Positions 27,111-37,500 of a DNA stretch of 64,000 nucleotides are shown here, one piece after another (within the stretch, counting starts at the first letter, position 1; each line of letters starts with the position of its first letter). The stretch covers positions 31,197,639 to 31,261,638 of the forward strand of contig NC_067116.1 in assembly GCF_021347895.1 (NCBI RefSeq), read 5' to 3'. The notes below the pieces were generated by a model, which was given only the letters and a program-made list of their open reading frames with translations, was not told where the DNA came from and made no database searches. The DNA comes from Acanthochromis polyacanthus. Taxonomy: Eukaryota; Chordata; Actinopteri; Pomacentridae. The translations under genes and the position numbers were made by a program.

Positions 27111-27256
27111 GCATGCCCAGCTTCATCAAGTCCCCTGACGATCAAACAGGGATTTCGGGAGGAGTGGCGTCGTTCGTATGCCAGGCGGTGGGTGAGCCCA
27201 AACCTCGGATCACCTGGATGAAGAAGGGGAAGAAAGTCAGCTCTCAGCGCTTTGAG
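27111..27256 (+). CDS. ptprf: Ig1 domain exon, N-terminal half, LAR-type receptor tyrosine phosphatase (partial)
   Basis: The 146 bp exon has 2 bases completing a split codon, then 48 codons, and ends in phase 0 before GTACGA. It encodes the N-terminal half of an I-set immunoglobulin domain. The B-strand cysteine is residue 23 (FVCQA, codon 27179-27181). The core tryptophan is residue 35 (ITWMKKG, codon 27215-27217). A basic KKGKK cluster at residues 37-41 is followed by SSQRFE. LAR-family receptors are cell-surface phosphatases of axons and synapses. In PTP-sigma the equivalent lysine cluster of Ig1 binds heparan and chondroitin sulfate proteoglycans. [16 protein letters not shown] fits PTPRF rather than PTPRS or PTPRD, which carry an N in place of the M. 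Which teleost paralogue (a or b) it is cannot be decided. The exon is not an independent gene; the ATG at 27113 is internal. Confidence 0.92.
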
Positions 27257-27785
27257 GTACGACTTGTGAGCTGGCCTCAAAGCCTCCCGTCTGATGTGTG
27301 CAGCACCTGCTTGTCTCACACCTTCACTGCTCATTACCAGTCTAAGACAAAGACAGAGCAGCAGAGGTTCTGTGCTGTCATTTTAAAGTCTGCAGTGAGA
27401 GCATCTGCATACAGACTGAGCTGTAGGGTGCCGCTGTATTTGCTAATTACCACCATGCACATAATCCTGTGCAGCAGCTTTTTCTATTTAGTGCCCGTTT
27501 GAAGACCACTTAATGCAAAACGAGTTAGTTGCAATATTCTAATGAGAATACCCGAGGCTCAGAATCCCAGTAAGTGCAGAGCTGAGTGTCTGCGGGTTAA
27601 ATAGTGGAGCTGGCAGGTTAGAGAGCAGAACTGTGATAACCCACTGCAGCTAAGCCAGAGGCCTTCTCATGATATGCTGTCAGGTTTGTTCGGAGTGAGC
27701 ACATTTGTTCACAACTACCACAGCATCTCCTATCTCAGATAGTTTGAAAATTTGACATATTAATTCATGTGTGAAATGAGTTGAT

Positions 27786-27810
27786 TTATTATTATTATTA
27801 TTATTATTAT
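27786..27810. repeat. (TTA)n microsatellite
   Basis: About eight uninterrupted TTA units lie 530 bp downstream of the first Ig1 exon. It is likely to vary in length between individuals. Confidence 0.9.
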
Positions 27811-30350
27811 CCTCAAAGCAACAAATGATTTAAGCTTAATCATCAAAGTTTTGTTTTTTGTTGTGAAATGTTTGGAAAAGAGTTTTAGACTTTTGAACAG
27901 GGCTCCTGCGGATTCTTTAAACACCTTGAAAGGCACGGAGTTTATTAATATGAAAATAATTTAACGCACTGATTTCCAAGCCCCCCTCAGCAGGTTTGAA
28001 AGGCTTGTTATCTTTAAAAATTTGAAACAATGACACACATGATGTTCATGAAATATGATCATTTTAAGCTCAAATTTGAGAAGTTTTCCAAATGGACCTG
28101 CTTTTCAAACATGATTTGTTCAAAGATTTTTGAAAATTTGAAAATCTGATGAAGCGCTCTTATAAACTATATCATTTGGACAATTCCCGTTCAGACTCAC
28201 AAGCAGATCTGTGGGCCTGGAGGGTGAAAGCCAATGTGCCTTAAGCTGTATGAAGCCAGACTATTGTAATCAAGGTGGTAGAAAGACTGAAAAACACTGA
28301 AGCTAACAAAATTTTTCGTTATTATGTATTTTGCTGATTTCTCTTTGAGTTAAACGACTGATCGTTTTGTCTTAAAAGATTGCTAAAAATAGTGACAACT
28401 CACAGATCAGTGGAAAACATCTTTAAATGTTTTTTTTTTTGGTCACATAACCCTTAAGTTCTGCCAGTTTTGACTGTAAATTACTGGAAATCTTTAAGGT
28501 CAGTGTGCGGCCAAAATACAGAACAAACAGTTTAAAGCATCTGTGTCCATGCAGCAACACCAACAAATAAGAATACCGGAAACAACACAAATGTACCAGC
28601 AAGATGATATTTACTGATCTTGCTCTTAAAAGTTACATTTTCTTAATTGTAACTTTATGAATTCTCTATATATGGCTGGTAAAATAAATGACTTTTGGTT
28701 TATTACAATTTTAGGATATAGATGTGCACTTGATTTTATAATTCTGAACAAGCCCCCTTTTGAAACCATGACCAGCAGTGATTTTACCTCAACTGAGTGT
28801 TTTTATTGAAGATAGACCTATAAAAACCCATGCAGCATCTCATATTCTGTTACTGTGATTTACGTGAATGTGCGATCCAACCAGGAAAGCTGCGAAAAGA
28901 CAGAATATGCACAGCCATTTCTCTCTGACAGCGACGCTCCAGAGATGGAAAAAAGGCCGTCTGTTGTTTAGTAGAGCTGTTTAGTTTATCACTAGACAGA
29001 TAATACATTATTCTTTAACTACACATTGTTGATGCTTTCATGCACTTTCAGGGAGAAAAATGACAAACTCCAAGTGATTTTCATATTTTGGGAACCCATA
29101 TGATCTATTATTGTTTAGCTTTTGAAACAAAACACCTGCAGCCTTGACTTGGTGTGAAATGAAACAGTAGAACTAGTAAAGATGCCTTTTTCAGTTTAAC
29201 TCCCAAATGGGACCCAAAACATCAGATAGATATCAAAGCAAACTTTCATGTCAACAAGTGGAAATGTCCGACTCATGACTTTTACATGCTTCACTTTGTC
29301 AGGTTTCAAACTGTTGCCAGTTGGTCAAAATAATGACCGCTGTCAGAGTTTAGAGATATGAAAAACCAGCTGATCGCCTTACGGGAGAATTCTTGTGTAT
29401 TTCAAGCTCCTGTGTTTTCCTAATGTTGCTCTCATATCTCTAAGTGTCATGATGACTTTACGCTTTTCAACTCTGTTGTAGAGATTCAGAGAAGTCACAC
29501 AAAATTGCATGTGGACAGAGTTTCGTGAAAGGGCAGTTTACCCTGAACTTTTTATGTGAATCATTTTAAGTGTTCTCAGTTTTACTAAACACTGAAATTA
29601 GAGCCATGAACAGACATTTTGTTAACTTGTAGCATCACTACAATACAAGATCTTAGAGTTTAAAAGTGCAGTGAAAGCTAAGAAAATGATCATTTGAGAC
29701 TTACACAACACTCCTGTTAATATATAATTACCTGAGTCCGCTATAACGAGTGGACAGATTGCATCAGTCGATCACACTGCATCCTCTGGTTCTCAGACGT
29801 TGAGACTCTCAGGCATTGTTGAAGTTCCCAAGAACATTTGTCTCAAAATTGTTGTAGTGTGTATAAATGTCAAAAATAATGTCCACTATTATTTGGGGAG
29901 CATTTAAAGACTCCTGGGCAGTCAGTTCTCTGACATGCCAACTGTCAGTTAGCTCCTGAGAGACACTGCTAAGCACAACTCGAAACGTATATCATTTTAA
30001 GGATCCATCAAATAGTAAAACTGGATGCTGCATAAAGTAAAACACAAAGTCAAAACTTAGCTGGTTGATTAATAGTGTTTTATAAACAAGTGAGATAAAG
30101 CTGACGTTGATGCAATGAATACTTGTGCATCGGCTCAGACCTTGTCAGAGTTTCCTGCGGAAGCGCTGACCGGAGTGTAGACATTTTATTCATGCGGCTG
30201 CATTAACGTGCACAGCGACGGCTTAATAAATAGGGCTGTATGAGCCTTCCTGCAGGACTCCCGAGCAGCAGGAAGGCTCATTAGCTGCCAGCCAACCCAA
30301 ATGACTTCAAGTGAAGTGACTCAACATGAGTCCTGCGCAGACGGAGACAC

Positions 30351-30440
30351 TTGGTTCATGTCGTTTTGAGTAATAGGAATTATCTTCCACCTGTCTGCTC
30401 AGCATTACTCAAACTGATGGCTACCCTGTGTGTGGAGTGG
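30351..30440 (+). repeat. member 1 of a duplicated segment of about 90 bp
   Basis: It contains TTCATGTCGTTTTGAGT, then ACTCAAACTGATGGCT and CCCTGTGTGTGGAG. The same order and spacing recur at 33181-33272. It may be part of an unnamed repeat. Confidence 0.45.
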
Positions 30441-30714
30441 GTGTTCCTCCTCTCAGTGCACGGAGACAGCCCGACTCTCCACCACTTTTTTAAAACTACG
30501 GCAGCTTGTAATTCAGTTTTATTCAGCAGAATTATACTTTTGATTGATTCAAGACAATGGAAATGCAGTAGAATGGTAGAAGATTAGCAGAAGGTCACAT
30601 TTACTAATCCTGGTGTTGAATGCTGCTGATAATAGATTTTTTTTTCTCAGATACACTACAAATTTTCAAAAAAAATGTTTTTACTTACTTTCTTACTTGT
30701 GTATTTCCATGTTA

Positions 30715-31370
30715 ATTTTATTTTATTTATATAGCACCAATTACAGGTCAATTTGTCTGAAGACGCTTCACAGAACCCATAAGCCTGAATCCCCAGAACA
30801 AGCCCTAAGGTGACAGTGGCAAGAAAAATACCCTTTTAACAGGGACGAAACCTTGAGCAGAACCCGGCTCTTTATGTGGGGGGACCCATCTGCCTTCTGG
30901 CCGCCGGGTTGAGAGGGACAGAAGAGGTGGAGGGGCAGAGGGGGAGGCATGGGAGAAGAGGAGGGTGGGGAACAAGGAACATATAACACACAGTTGGATA
31001 CATGCAAGATAAGATAGATGCTACATACAAACTACAAGCTCACATTAAAATTAATTCATAGTTTACTGTTATGGTGTACAGCTCTGGCATTAAATATACT
31101 ACATATATAGCTGGTAGGAAAATTCAAACAATATGTAGATGAAAATATCAAGTATAGTGAAGGCGATGCAGAGTAGACTGGTGGAAATGGACAGCTGGAA
31201 GCAGTGGGCTGAAGGAAGGTCAGCAGCAGCATCCCCCCGTGGACATGATGGAGACGAGGCCAGTTTGTGGGACAGCAACCACAGATCTGAAGCATCCAGC
31301 TCTGGGACACTCAGAGAAAGGACACGGGGAGAAACAGAGTGAATGCAATGCAATAACGATATATATAGTA
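30715..31370 (-). repeat. common teleost interspersed repeat, minus orientation
   Basis: On the + strand the region begins TTTTATTTATATAGCACCAA. It continues with AGGTGACAGTGGCAAG, AACAGGGACGAAACCTTGAG and CAGAACCCGGCTC, and later GGGGGACCCATCTGCC. This phrase order is highly characteristic of a very abundant fish repeat whose 3' end, read on the minus strand, is TTGGTGCTATATAAATAAAA. Several open frames on both strands (30768-31310 minus, 31139-31556 plus) lie within it and are repeat shadows. I do not assign a class with certainty; the ATAAA-type tail suggests a non-LTR retroposon. Confidence 0.6.
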
Positions 31371-31949
31371 AATACAAAGTACAAGTTATGGTACATTATC
31401 CTTTGGCTTCACTACATTTCAGTGAGACATGCTATATTTCCTAAACCACTAAGTTTATCACAGTGTTCATCAATAAATGTTCCAGTTATCCAATATCTCA
31501 GCAAAAATCAAAACAGATTTGTGTCACCACCTTGTTTTTTCTTTGTCATCTTTTAACTGATGACTCCTCAGATTTATTCAGCTGGATATGACGTAATTCA
31601 TTTCTGCAGGAGTTACAACAGTAACATGCTGCTGACACACTGAAGCTTCGCTGTTAATAACCCAATAATTACATATGTAGTAATATTAATTGATTGATAT
31701 TCTTTCATTTATTCAGAGGAAAATCTATTCAGAAAAAGGCTCTTAACCACATATATAATATATGCATAATGTAAACAATTATACGTGTATAAAAAAATGT
31801 ACATTCAACCATTCAGTCAACATGTATATTAAACAAGGACAAGCAAAAACTTTAACAAAACTTGAACATTAATTATATATAAATTAAATTTCAGCAGAAG
31901 TTTTGATTGTTTTAGATTTTGTTAAGCCAGACTAAGTCCCAAAGACTGT

Positions 31950-32560
31950 TCCATTCAATACATTTTGCATTCATAAGTGGTATTGTAACCCATATTTCTA
32001 AGTCTTGAAAGTGACCACAGATAACGTGGTAGCTTATTTAGGGAAAGCTTTGTAAATAAACATGACAGTGTTGTCTCCTTCAAGTTGTAAGTGATGACCA
32101 CCCTCCCTTCTCAGAGAGTATTCAGTGATGGATTTCGAAACTGTCACCGATAATAAATCTACATGAGCTGTCTTACTCAGAATCCAGTGGCCTATGAGTA
32201 TGGGGCAGCAGCAAGCGCGTAAATTACAGCCACATATTAAAGCAGTGATAAAAATGTTGCCTGAAAATCTGCGATCTGCTGCTGACAGATAGGCATGGCT
32301 TACTTCTAAAAAGGAAACCTTTAATTTAATTTTAAGTCTCGGTCAGTTCCTCTAAATGAGTTTTAGAAGATAATTTATCATCTAAAATGATACCCAGGTA
32401 TACATGGGACCTTTTTACTTCAAGCTCCAGTTCTAGTATTAATGATGAAATTAGAGGATTTTTAATTTGGGTTGTGGTGAAGAGCATGTAATTACTCTTA
32501 TCTTGATTTAATAAAAATGTAAGAATAATCGTAGCCTCTCGAATACTGTAGCAGTTCACC
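31950..32560 (-). pseudogene. LINE reverse-transcriptase relic, minus strand
   Basis: The minus-strand frame 32559-32332 reads LNQDKSNYMLF, then HVYLGIILDDKLSSKTHLEE. These correspond to the LNxxKTxxMLF and YLGIxLDxxLSFxxHI segments downstream of the catalytic YxDD region in non-LTR reverse transcriptases. Further along the same strand, in broken frames, KIKLKVSFL and HHLQLEGDNTVMFIYKAF (around 32050-32100) match the later HWxxFIYKAIL segment. The copy is 5'-truncated, lacks YADD and is full of stops. It resembles the fragment at 47292-47860 and may belong to the same LINE clade. Confidence 0.65.
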
Positions 32561-33180
32561 CAAATAGCTCCTGAATTTGTGTCACATGACTATTGGTCGC
32601 AGTGAAGTCAGTTGTAGCATCAAGGAGCACATTTTCTTTTCTTGGGCAGAATCTGGTTAGTGCAAACATTAACCATTTGTTTTTAGCAAGACATGTAGAA
32701 TAAGATGATTTTGATATTTTTGATTTAGTATAATGCTTTTAAGCTTGGGTTTGTTAACTTTCCCAATTAAATTGCACATCGCACATGACTGGTTTTTGGT
32801 TTTAACAGTTTTATGCTGTGGAACACAGTGTAATTTTGTGTTTAAAGTTAACATGCCTTTCATTCTGACCGGTATGTTTTGGGATTCACGATTAAAGCAG
32901 AAAGATATTCCAACTGTAGCCAATACACTTAAATATTTGTTTTATTTTTATTCATCGCAATATTTAATAATGTTATCATAAATTGCAGATTTCCCTTATA
33001 TCCTGCAGGCACAGAATTTACTTTTACTGGTTGGCTTTGGTGTCGACTCAACTGAGGTTGTATTTCCTGCAGTCCAGATAGATTTAAAGACTTGCTTTCT
33101 GTATACAGAAGCTAAGATCTTATTCATTTCAAACACCCTTTTTTTCTTTTCTTACTCCTGTACACTGGCTATATAATCGA

Positions 33181-33272
33181 CTCATGTTGTTTTGAGTCTG
33201 AGTGTTTGTCTTGTCACTCAAACTGACGGCTTCCCTGTGTGTGGGGCAGACAGACCTCCTACCAAGGCAGGA
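33181..33272 (+). repeat. member 2 of a duplicated segment of about 90 bp
   Basis: It contains CTCATGTTGTTTTGAGT, then ACTCAAACTGACGGCTTC and CCCTGTGTGTGGGG, matching 30351-30440 with scattered substitutions. The two lie 2.8 kb apart in the same intron and orientation. Confidence 0.45.
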
Positions 33273-34455
33273 AGAGAGTGCAACTCTGGACCTCCTTTAT
33301 TAGAGCAACAATGTGATTTCTGCCAGTTGGCCTGTTGGGTCACACACATTTCAGCAGAGCGGAAGTGTAAGACCCAGCCTCCTGACCCCGAGTTTTTACC
33401 CCCTCAACATTCCTAAAGCCCCTCACATACCTGTTATCCACTCAAGCACAATATTGTGTACGTGGCCTTCAGCTGCTCTCAGGCTCTGGATTCAGGTCGC
33501 TCCAAGGAGTCTAATCACACTCTGGGAGAATATGTTCCTTCTTCTTTCTCCTTTTGAAGAATAATTGCAGTTAATTACCGCATCATGGTTTTGGTTACTG
33601 TTCTTGTCTATACATTGTTCTCACTGTAATCGCTGACATCTGCAGTGAAATTGCTACAAAGAAATGTGACGGTGAGAAACATTAGCAGTCAGATCATCCT
33701 GCAGGCCACTGGACACATCCATCTCAGTTCATGGACCACTTTCCTGATTCAGTTTCAAGCAGCTGTACTTTTGTGTATGTGTGTGTTTTACATTAATTCA
33801 CATTTTGATGTTCAACTTGATCAAATTTCCCTTACTATCCACTCCTGAATGAAACACTAGGAAAGCAAAACAAATACCCAAAAATGCCCTGCCATCTCCC
33901 ATCAGGAGATGATTGTATGAATTAATTTACCTTTCTGCCTGAGAGCAAAATTACTCTGAGTTCTTGAATTTTTTTCTCTGTAGTTTCCAGTAATTACAGT
34001 ATTTACCGTGTAAACTGACTACATACTTATTGTAGGTGTGTACACTCAGGTTTTTTGTACACTGAGGGACTGTTAGCATGTTAGCATGTCCTAATTTTCA
34101 GTTTGACATCCAAGTAAGGTGGAAAAGAGCGGGCACTGTTTAAAACCAGTGTCATTGTATGTTCCTTAACCCATCAAACTGTGTTGTTGGGATGTTAATG
34201 TGTTTCCAAATGTCAGCTTTCCTTTTGGTTGATCACACCTATAAGAGTTAACACAACATTTATTCCAGATTAACTATGGACTAAAGGCTTTTTATATACA
34301 GTATTTATCAGCTGAAGTTCCGTGAAACTTGTTTCCGCTTTGAGAAAAATCTGTCTTTAGGATAAGGTAGTTAAATTTTACTGTTTTATGAGTCTGAATT
34401 TGAATGGAAATTTCCCAGCGGATGTTTTTAATTCGACTTTACTGTCATCCGGCAG

Positions 34456-34597
34456 GTGATTGAGTTCGATGACGGCTCAGGCTCAGTGCTCCGTATCCAG
34501 CCTCTGAGGACCCACCGTGATGAAGCCATCTATGAATGTACAGCCACCAACAGCGTAGGAGAGATCAACACCAGCGCCAAACTCACCGTCTTAGAGG
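34456..34597 (+). CDS. ptprf: Ig1 domain exon, C-terminal half, LAR-type receptor tyrosine phosphatase (partial)
   Basis: The 142 bp exon has 47 codons plus one base and is followed by a good donor, G|GTAAGA. It starts [17 protein letters not shown] and completes the Ig domain begun at 27111. DEAIYEC at residues 22-28 supplies the tyrosine corner and the F-strand cysteine (codon 34537-34539), which pairs with the cysteine at 27179. NTS at residues 38-40 is an N-glycosylation sequon. AKLTVLE closes the G strand. YECTATNS and INTSAKL are PTPRF-like; PTPRS and PTPRD differ there. The upstream exon enters with 2 bases of a codon and this one leaves with 1 base, so the two exons form a phase 1-1 module. 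The next exon (Ig2) was not found in the remaining 29 kb. Confidence 0.93.
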
Positions 34598-37500
34598 GTA
34601 AGACCTGACTTTGTGTAATCACCTCACGGACTCTCTGACAGCTGGACAGGGTTTCATGTTCATGTTACCCCGTGTTGGCACTACGTTAGGAGATGGAGCG
34701 TGCACAGACAACACATTGAGTTCTCCATTTGACTCACTGTTTGTGTCCAGTTTTATTCATTGAACTCAGTTCAGTTAGCATTGCATTGAGTTATGGCACA
34801 AATACACCCACAACAGAAATATTTATAGGGGTCTGGGAACCATTTCAATAACTCAAGTTCCAGTGGACTGAAGATAGTTCTTGCTCTGTGTGTGGTAGTC
34901 TTTGATAGTCCAAAAACTTCAGGGGCAGAGTTGCATTCAAACCACTAGCATCAATATCAGGAGACATGTCTGGTTGTTTTCACTGACACTCATCAATTTT
35001 GTGAATCTTTAGATTGTACTTGGTGTTCTTCACTTAAAAGTCAGTGATTGGATACTTCTCTTTGAAATAAACTTTGGCAGTCATCAATAACTTCTCCACT
35101 TTAGTCTTAAAGTATGACTTTATTTACCAAGGCTATTTTTGGAGCCATGATGTTATCCCACTATTTCTCATTCTCGTACTCATTAGATCCATCAGTGTTC
35201 TACCAATGTAAATTAAAAGAAAAGCTTGATGACAATGTTCTCTTTCCTTGTGTATGAAAATGGCATCTCAAATCTTGTTGTTTTTGTTGTTTTTGTTGAT
35301 TTAATTAATGTGCCAATTGATCTGATTCTCTTGGCTCTTCAGATGAGTTTTCTTGATAGCTTGATATCAACTGCTGTGAAGACATTAACATCGTTACAAG
35401 TTATTAACAGTGCAAGACAGTTCAGACAGAAGAAAACTCGTTTTGTTTGCCTGCTAGTTTGATAGTGGCAAATCAGTATTTCCCAAACCCTGATTTATTT
35501 GTGGCAGTCCATCATAGTATCATCACTGACCATCACATGTTCATTTTCTGTTTATTTTATTTTTTATTTTGCACTCTAAATCATTCTGAATCAAAACACT
35601 TGTTTTAAGCTTTCCATACAGAACAGAGTCAGTGTGAAGTTTATAAATTATTAATATCATTAACGCCTCTGCATAAACTGAAACACTGTCGCATTCAAGG
35701 TACCTGCTAAATTCACCTTTCTCTTAACACAACACTGTTCGTGTTAAGTTATTTTAAGCATCTAAGGTGTCACATTGTCTTTCCAGAAGTTGCTTTACTG
35801 TAGCCTGTCTTGTAGCTGCTAACTAGTCTGTACTGTCGAGAGCATTTCTGCCGTGATGAGGGGAGGCAAAGAGGGACTGTTCACTGCATAAACCAGAATT
35901 TTATTCCCTTTTCTTGTCCCCCACACAAGGTACACAACATTAAGTGTAATTTGGGCTCATCTACACACCTTATGGGTGATGAATTAACTTCATCACCTCT
36001 GTTGGCATGCTCTTCACAGTGAGTGTAGTTATGCGTCGCTAACTTACTTTTCACACGGGCAGTTCCTGTTAGTGCACGCTTTGAATTGCACATTACAGGT
36101 TAATTATTTACCAAATTAAACTCTCAAGGAGGCAGCCAATGAAATTAGCAAAATAAAATGACAACAATCACCCAATATAGCAACTGGTGATGGACTCAGT
36201 CGCCAATAGCTGCTATTTTCATCTTGACTCTAACACAGACATGACACATGAAAGCCTGTGGGTGTAGCTGTGTCACAGGAAGCTTTCACTGCCTTCTACT
36301 ACCCCATATTCACCTGTTTCCAGCAATGTTGTCTATTCACAGTGATGGGAACACTGCTGGGAAAGGGATTTTCATGGTTAAGTCGCAGTACAGCTCTTCA
36401 GCAGCAGCTTTCAGAAAGGCTGCGATTGTCCCCCATGAGTCTGCAAGCAGTCCTCCAAACTAAATGACAAACTGTAGTGTCTCACATTGCCTCTGAAAAT
36501 GTACCACTGAAACATTTTATGATACTGCACCACTACCCCATCACTGGCAAGACTAAATGGGACAGAAGCTTCTCGATTACTCACATGGTACAAATTTTGC
36601 TTTACTTTCGTTTGAGTGATATTTCACACAAGTAGTTGATGCATTGGCTGTTGTTGTTGTGTTTCTTGTTCAGTCAAACATTTGCAAGCATTTGTTACTT
36701 TGCCTTTGAGCTTGCTACAGAGAATACACTACATCAGACTACAGCTGAGCTCTCTATATGATGGAACAAAAAGTCAGTCTGCGGTTTGGCCGTTAGATGT
36801 CTCAGTCTCAAACAGGACTCAGTGTCTTTGTGTGATCGTGTTTATTGAACAGGAATGTGTTGAAAGTGATTTTGGCTGGGAACCTCCTGTAGGTGTGTCT
36901 CTAGACGGTTCTGCTCTTTGCCAGCGGCGAGATGGAGCCCAAACACATTTATTTAATCGACACTCTAATTGATAGACAAACAACCACACACAAAAAAGGG
37001 CTGTCTCTCTGGCAGCCTTTTCCAAATCGCTCAGGAGCCCATTATACTTATTCTGCCATGTAGATATTGTCAGCAGTAAACACAGCCTGAGGCTCCCGAG
37101 CCTGTTGCACCAAACAAACAGGCCTTTTCTCTCCAAAACCACTCAGGGTCTTGTTAAAAGAGAGTGACGGGCCGCGCTGATAATCACTGTTAGTGGACTT
37201 GTATTTAATACACAAGGCTGCAAAACACAGAGTAAGCTGTGAACTGATAAATATGTATACATGTCAAACAATTTGTGCTCTGTTTTGGTGTTTTTATTTT
37301 TAGGGCGTAGGAGCTGATAGCCTTTCTGCTGATGCCTGTCAGGGTCAAATCATCAATATGTAGCAGTTCGTTAAGGCAGACGAGATAGATTTTATTGCAG
37401 CTGTTAAAGAGTAACAAGACCGGGGCAGCTTCATTATTTTTGTCCTCATGGACTGATAAACATTTCAGTTTAGTACTGCTGAAGCTAGTTTGTGAGAAAA

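Larger units (their letters stand above)
27257..34455 (+). other. ptprf: intron splitting the Ig1 domain (phase 0, 7199 bp)
   Basis: The donor is GAG|GTACGA at 27257 and the acceptor is CATCCGGCAG at 34455. The intron interrupts the coding sequence between codons, just after the SSQRFE motif. It contains a TTA microsatellite, a common fish repeat (30715-31370), a LINE relic (31950-32560) and a pair of similar segments of about 90 bp (30351 and 33181). The remainder shows nothing that I recognise. The donor has only a partial match to GTRAGT, and the acceptor has a short, interrupted pyrimidine tract. Confidence 0.85.

Noticed and set aside
27107..27334. 75-codon minus-strand frame over the first Ig1 exon
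   Set aside because: It is antisense to a clearly coding exon and shows no domain.
26870..27502. 210-codon open frame starting upstream of the first Ig1 exon
   Set aside because: Only the part between 27111 and 27256 is coding-like. The flanks are intron that happens to stay open through the splice sites, and the ATG at 26870 is not supported.
30768..31556. Cluster of overlapping open frames on both strands
   Set aside because: They fall in a common fish interspersed repeat; the frames stay open because of its GC content.
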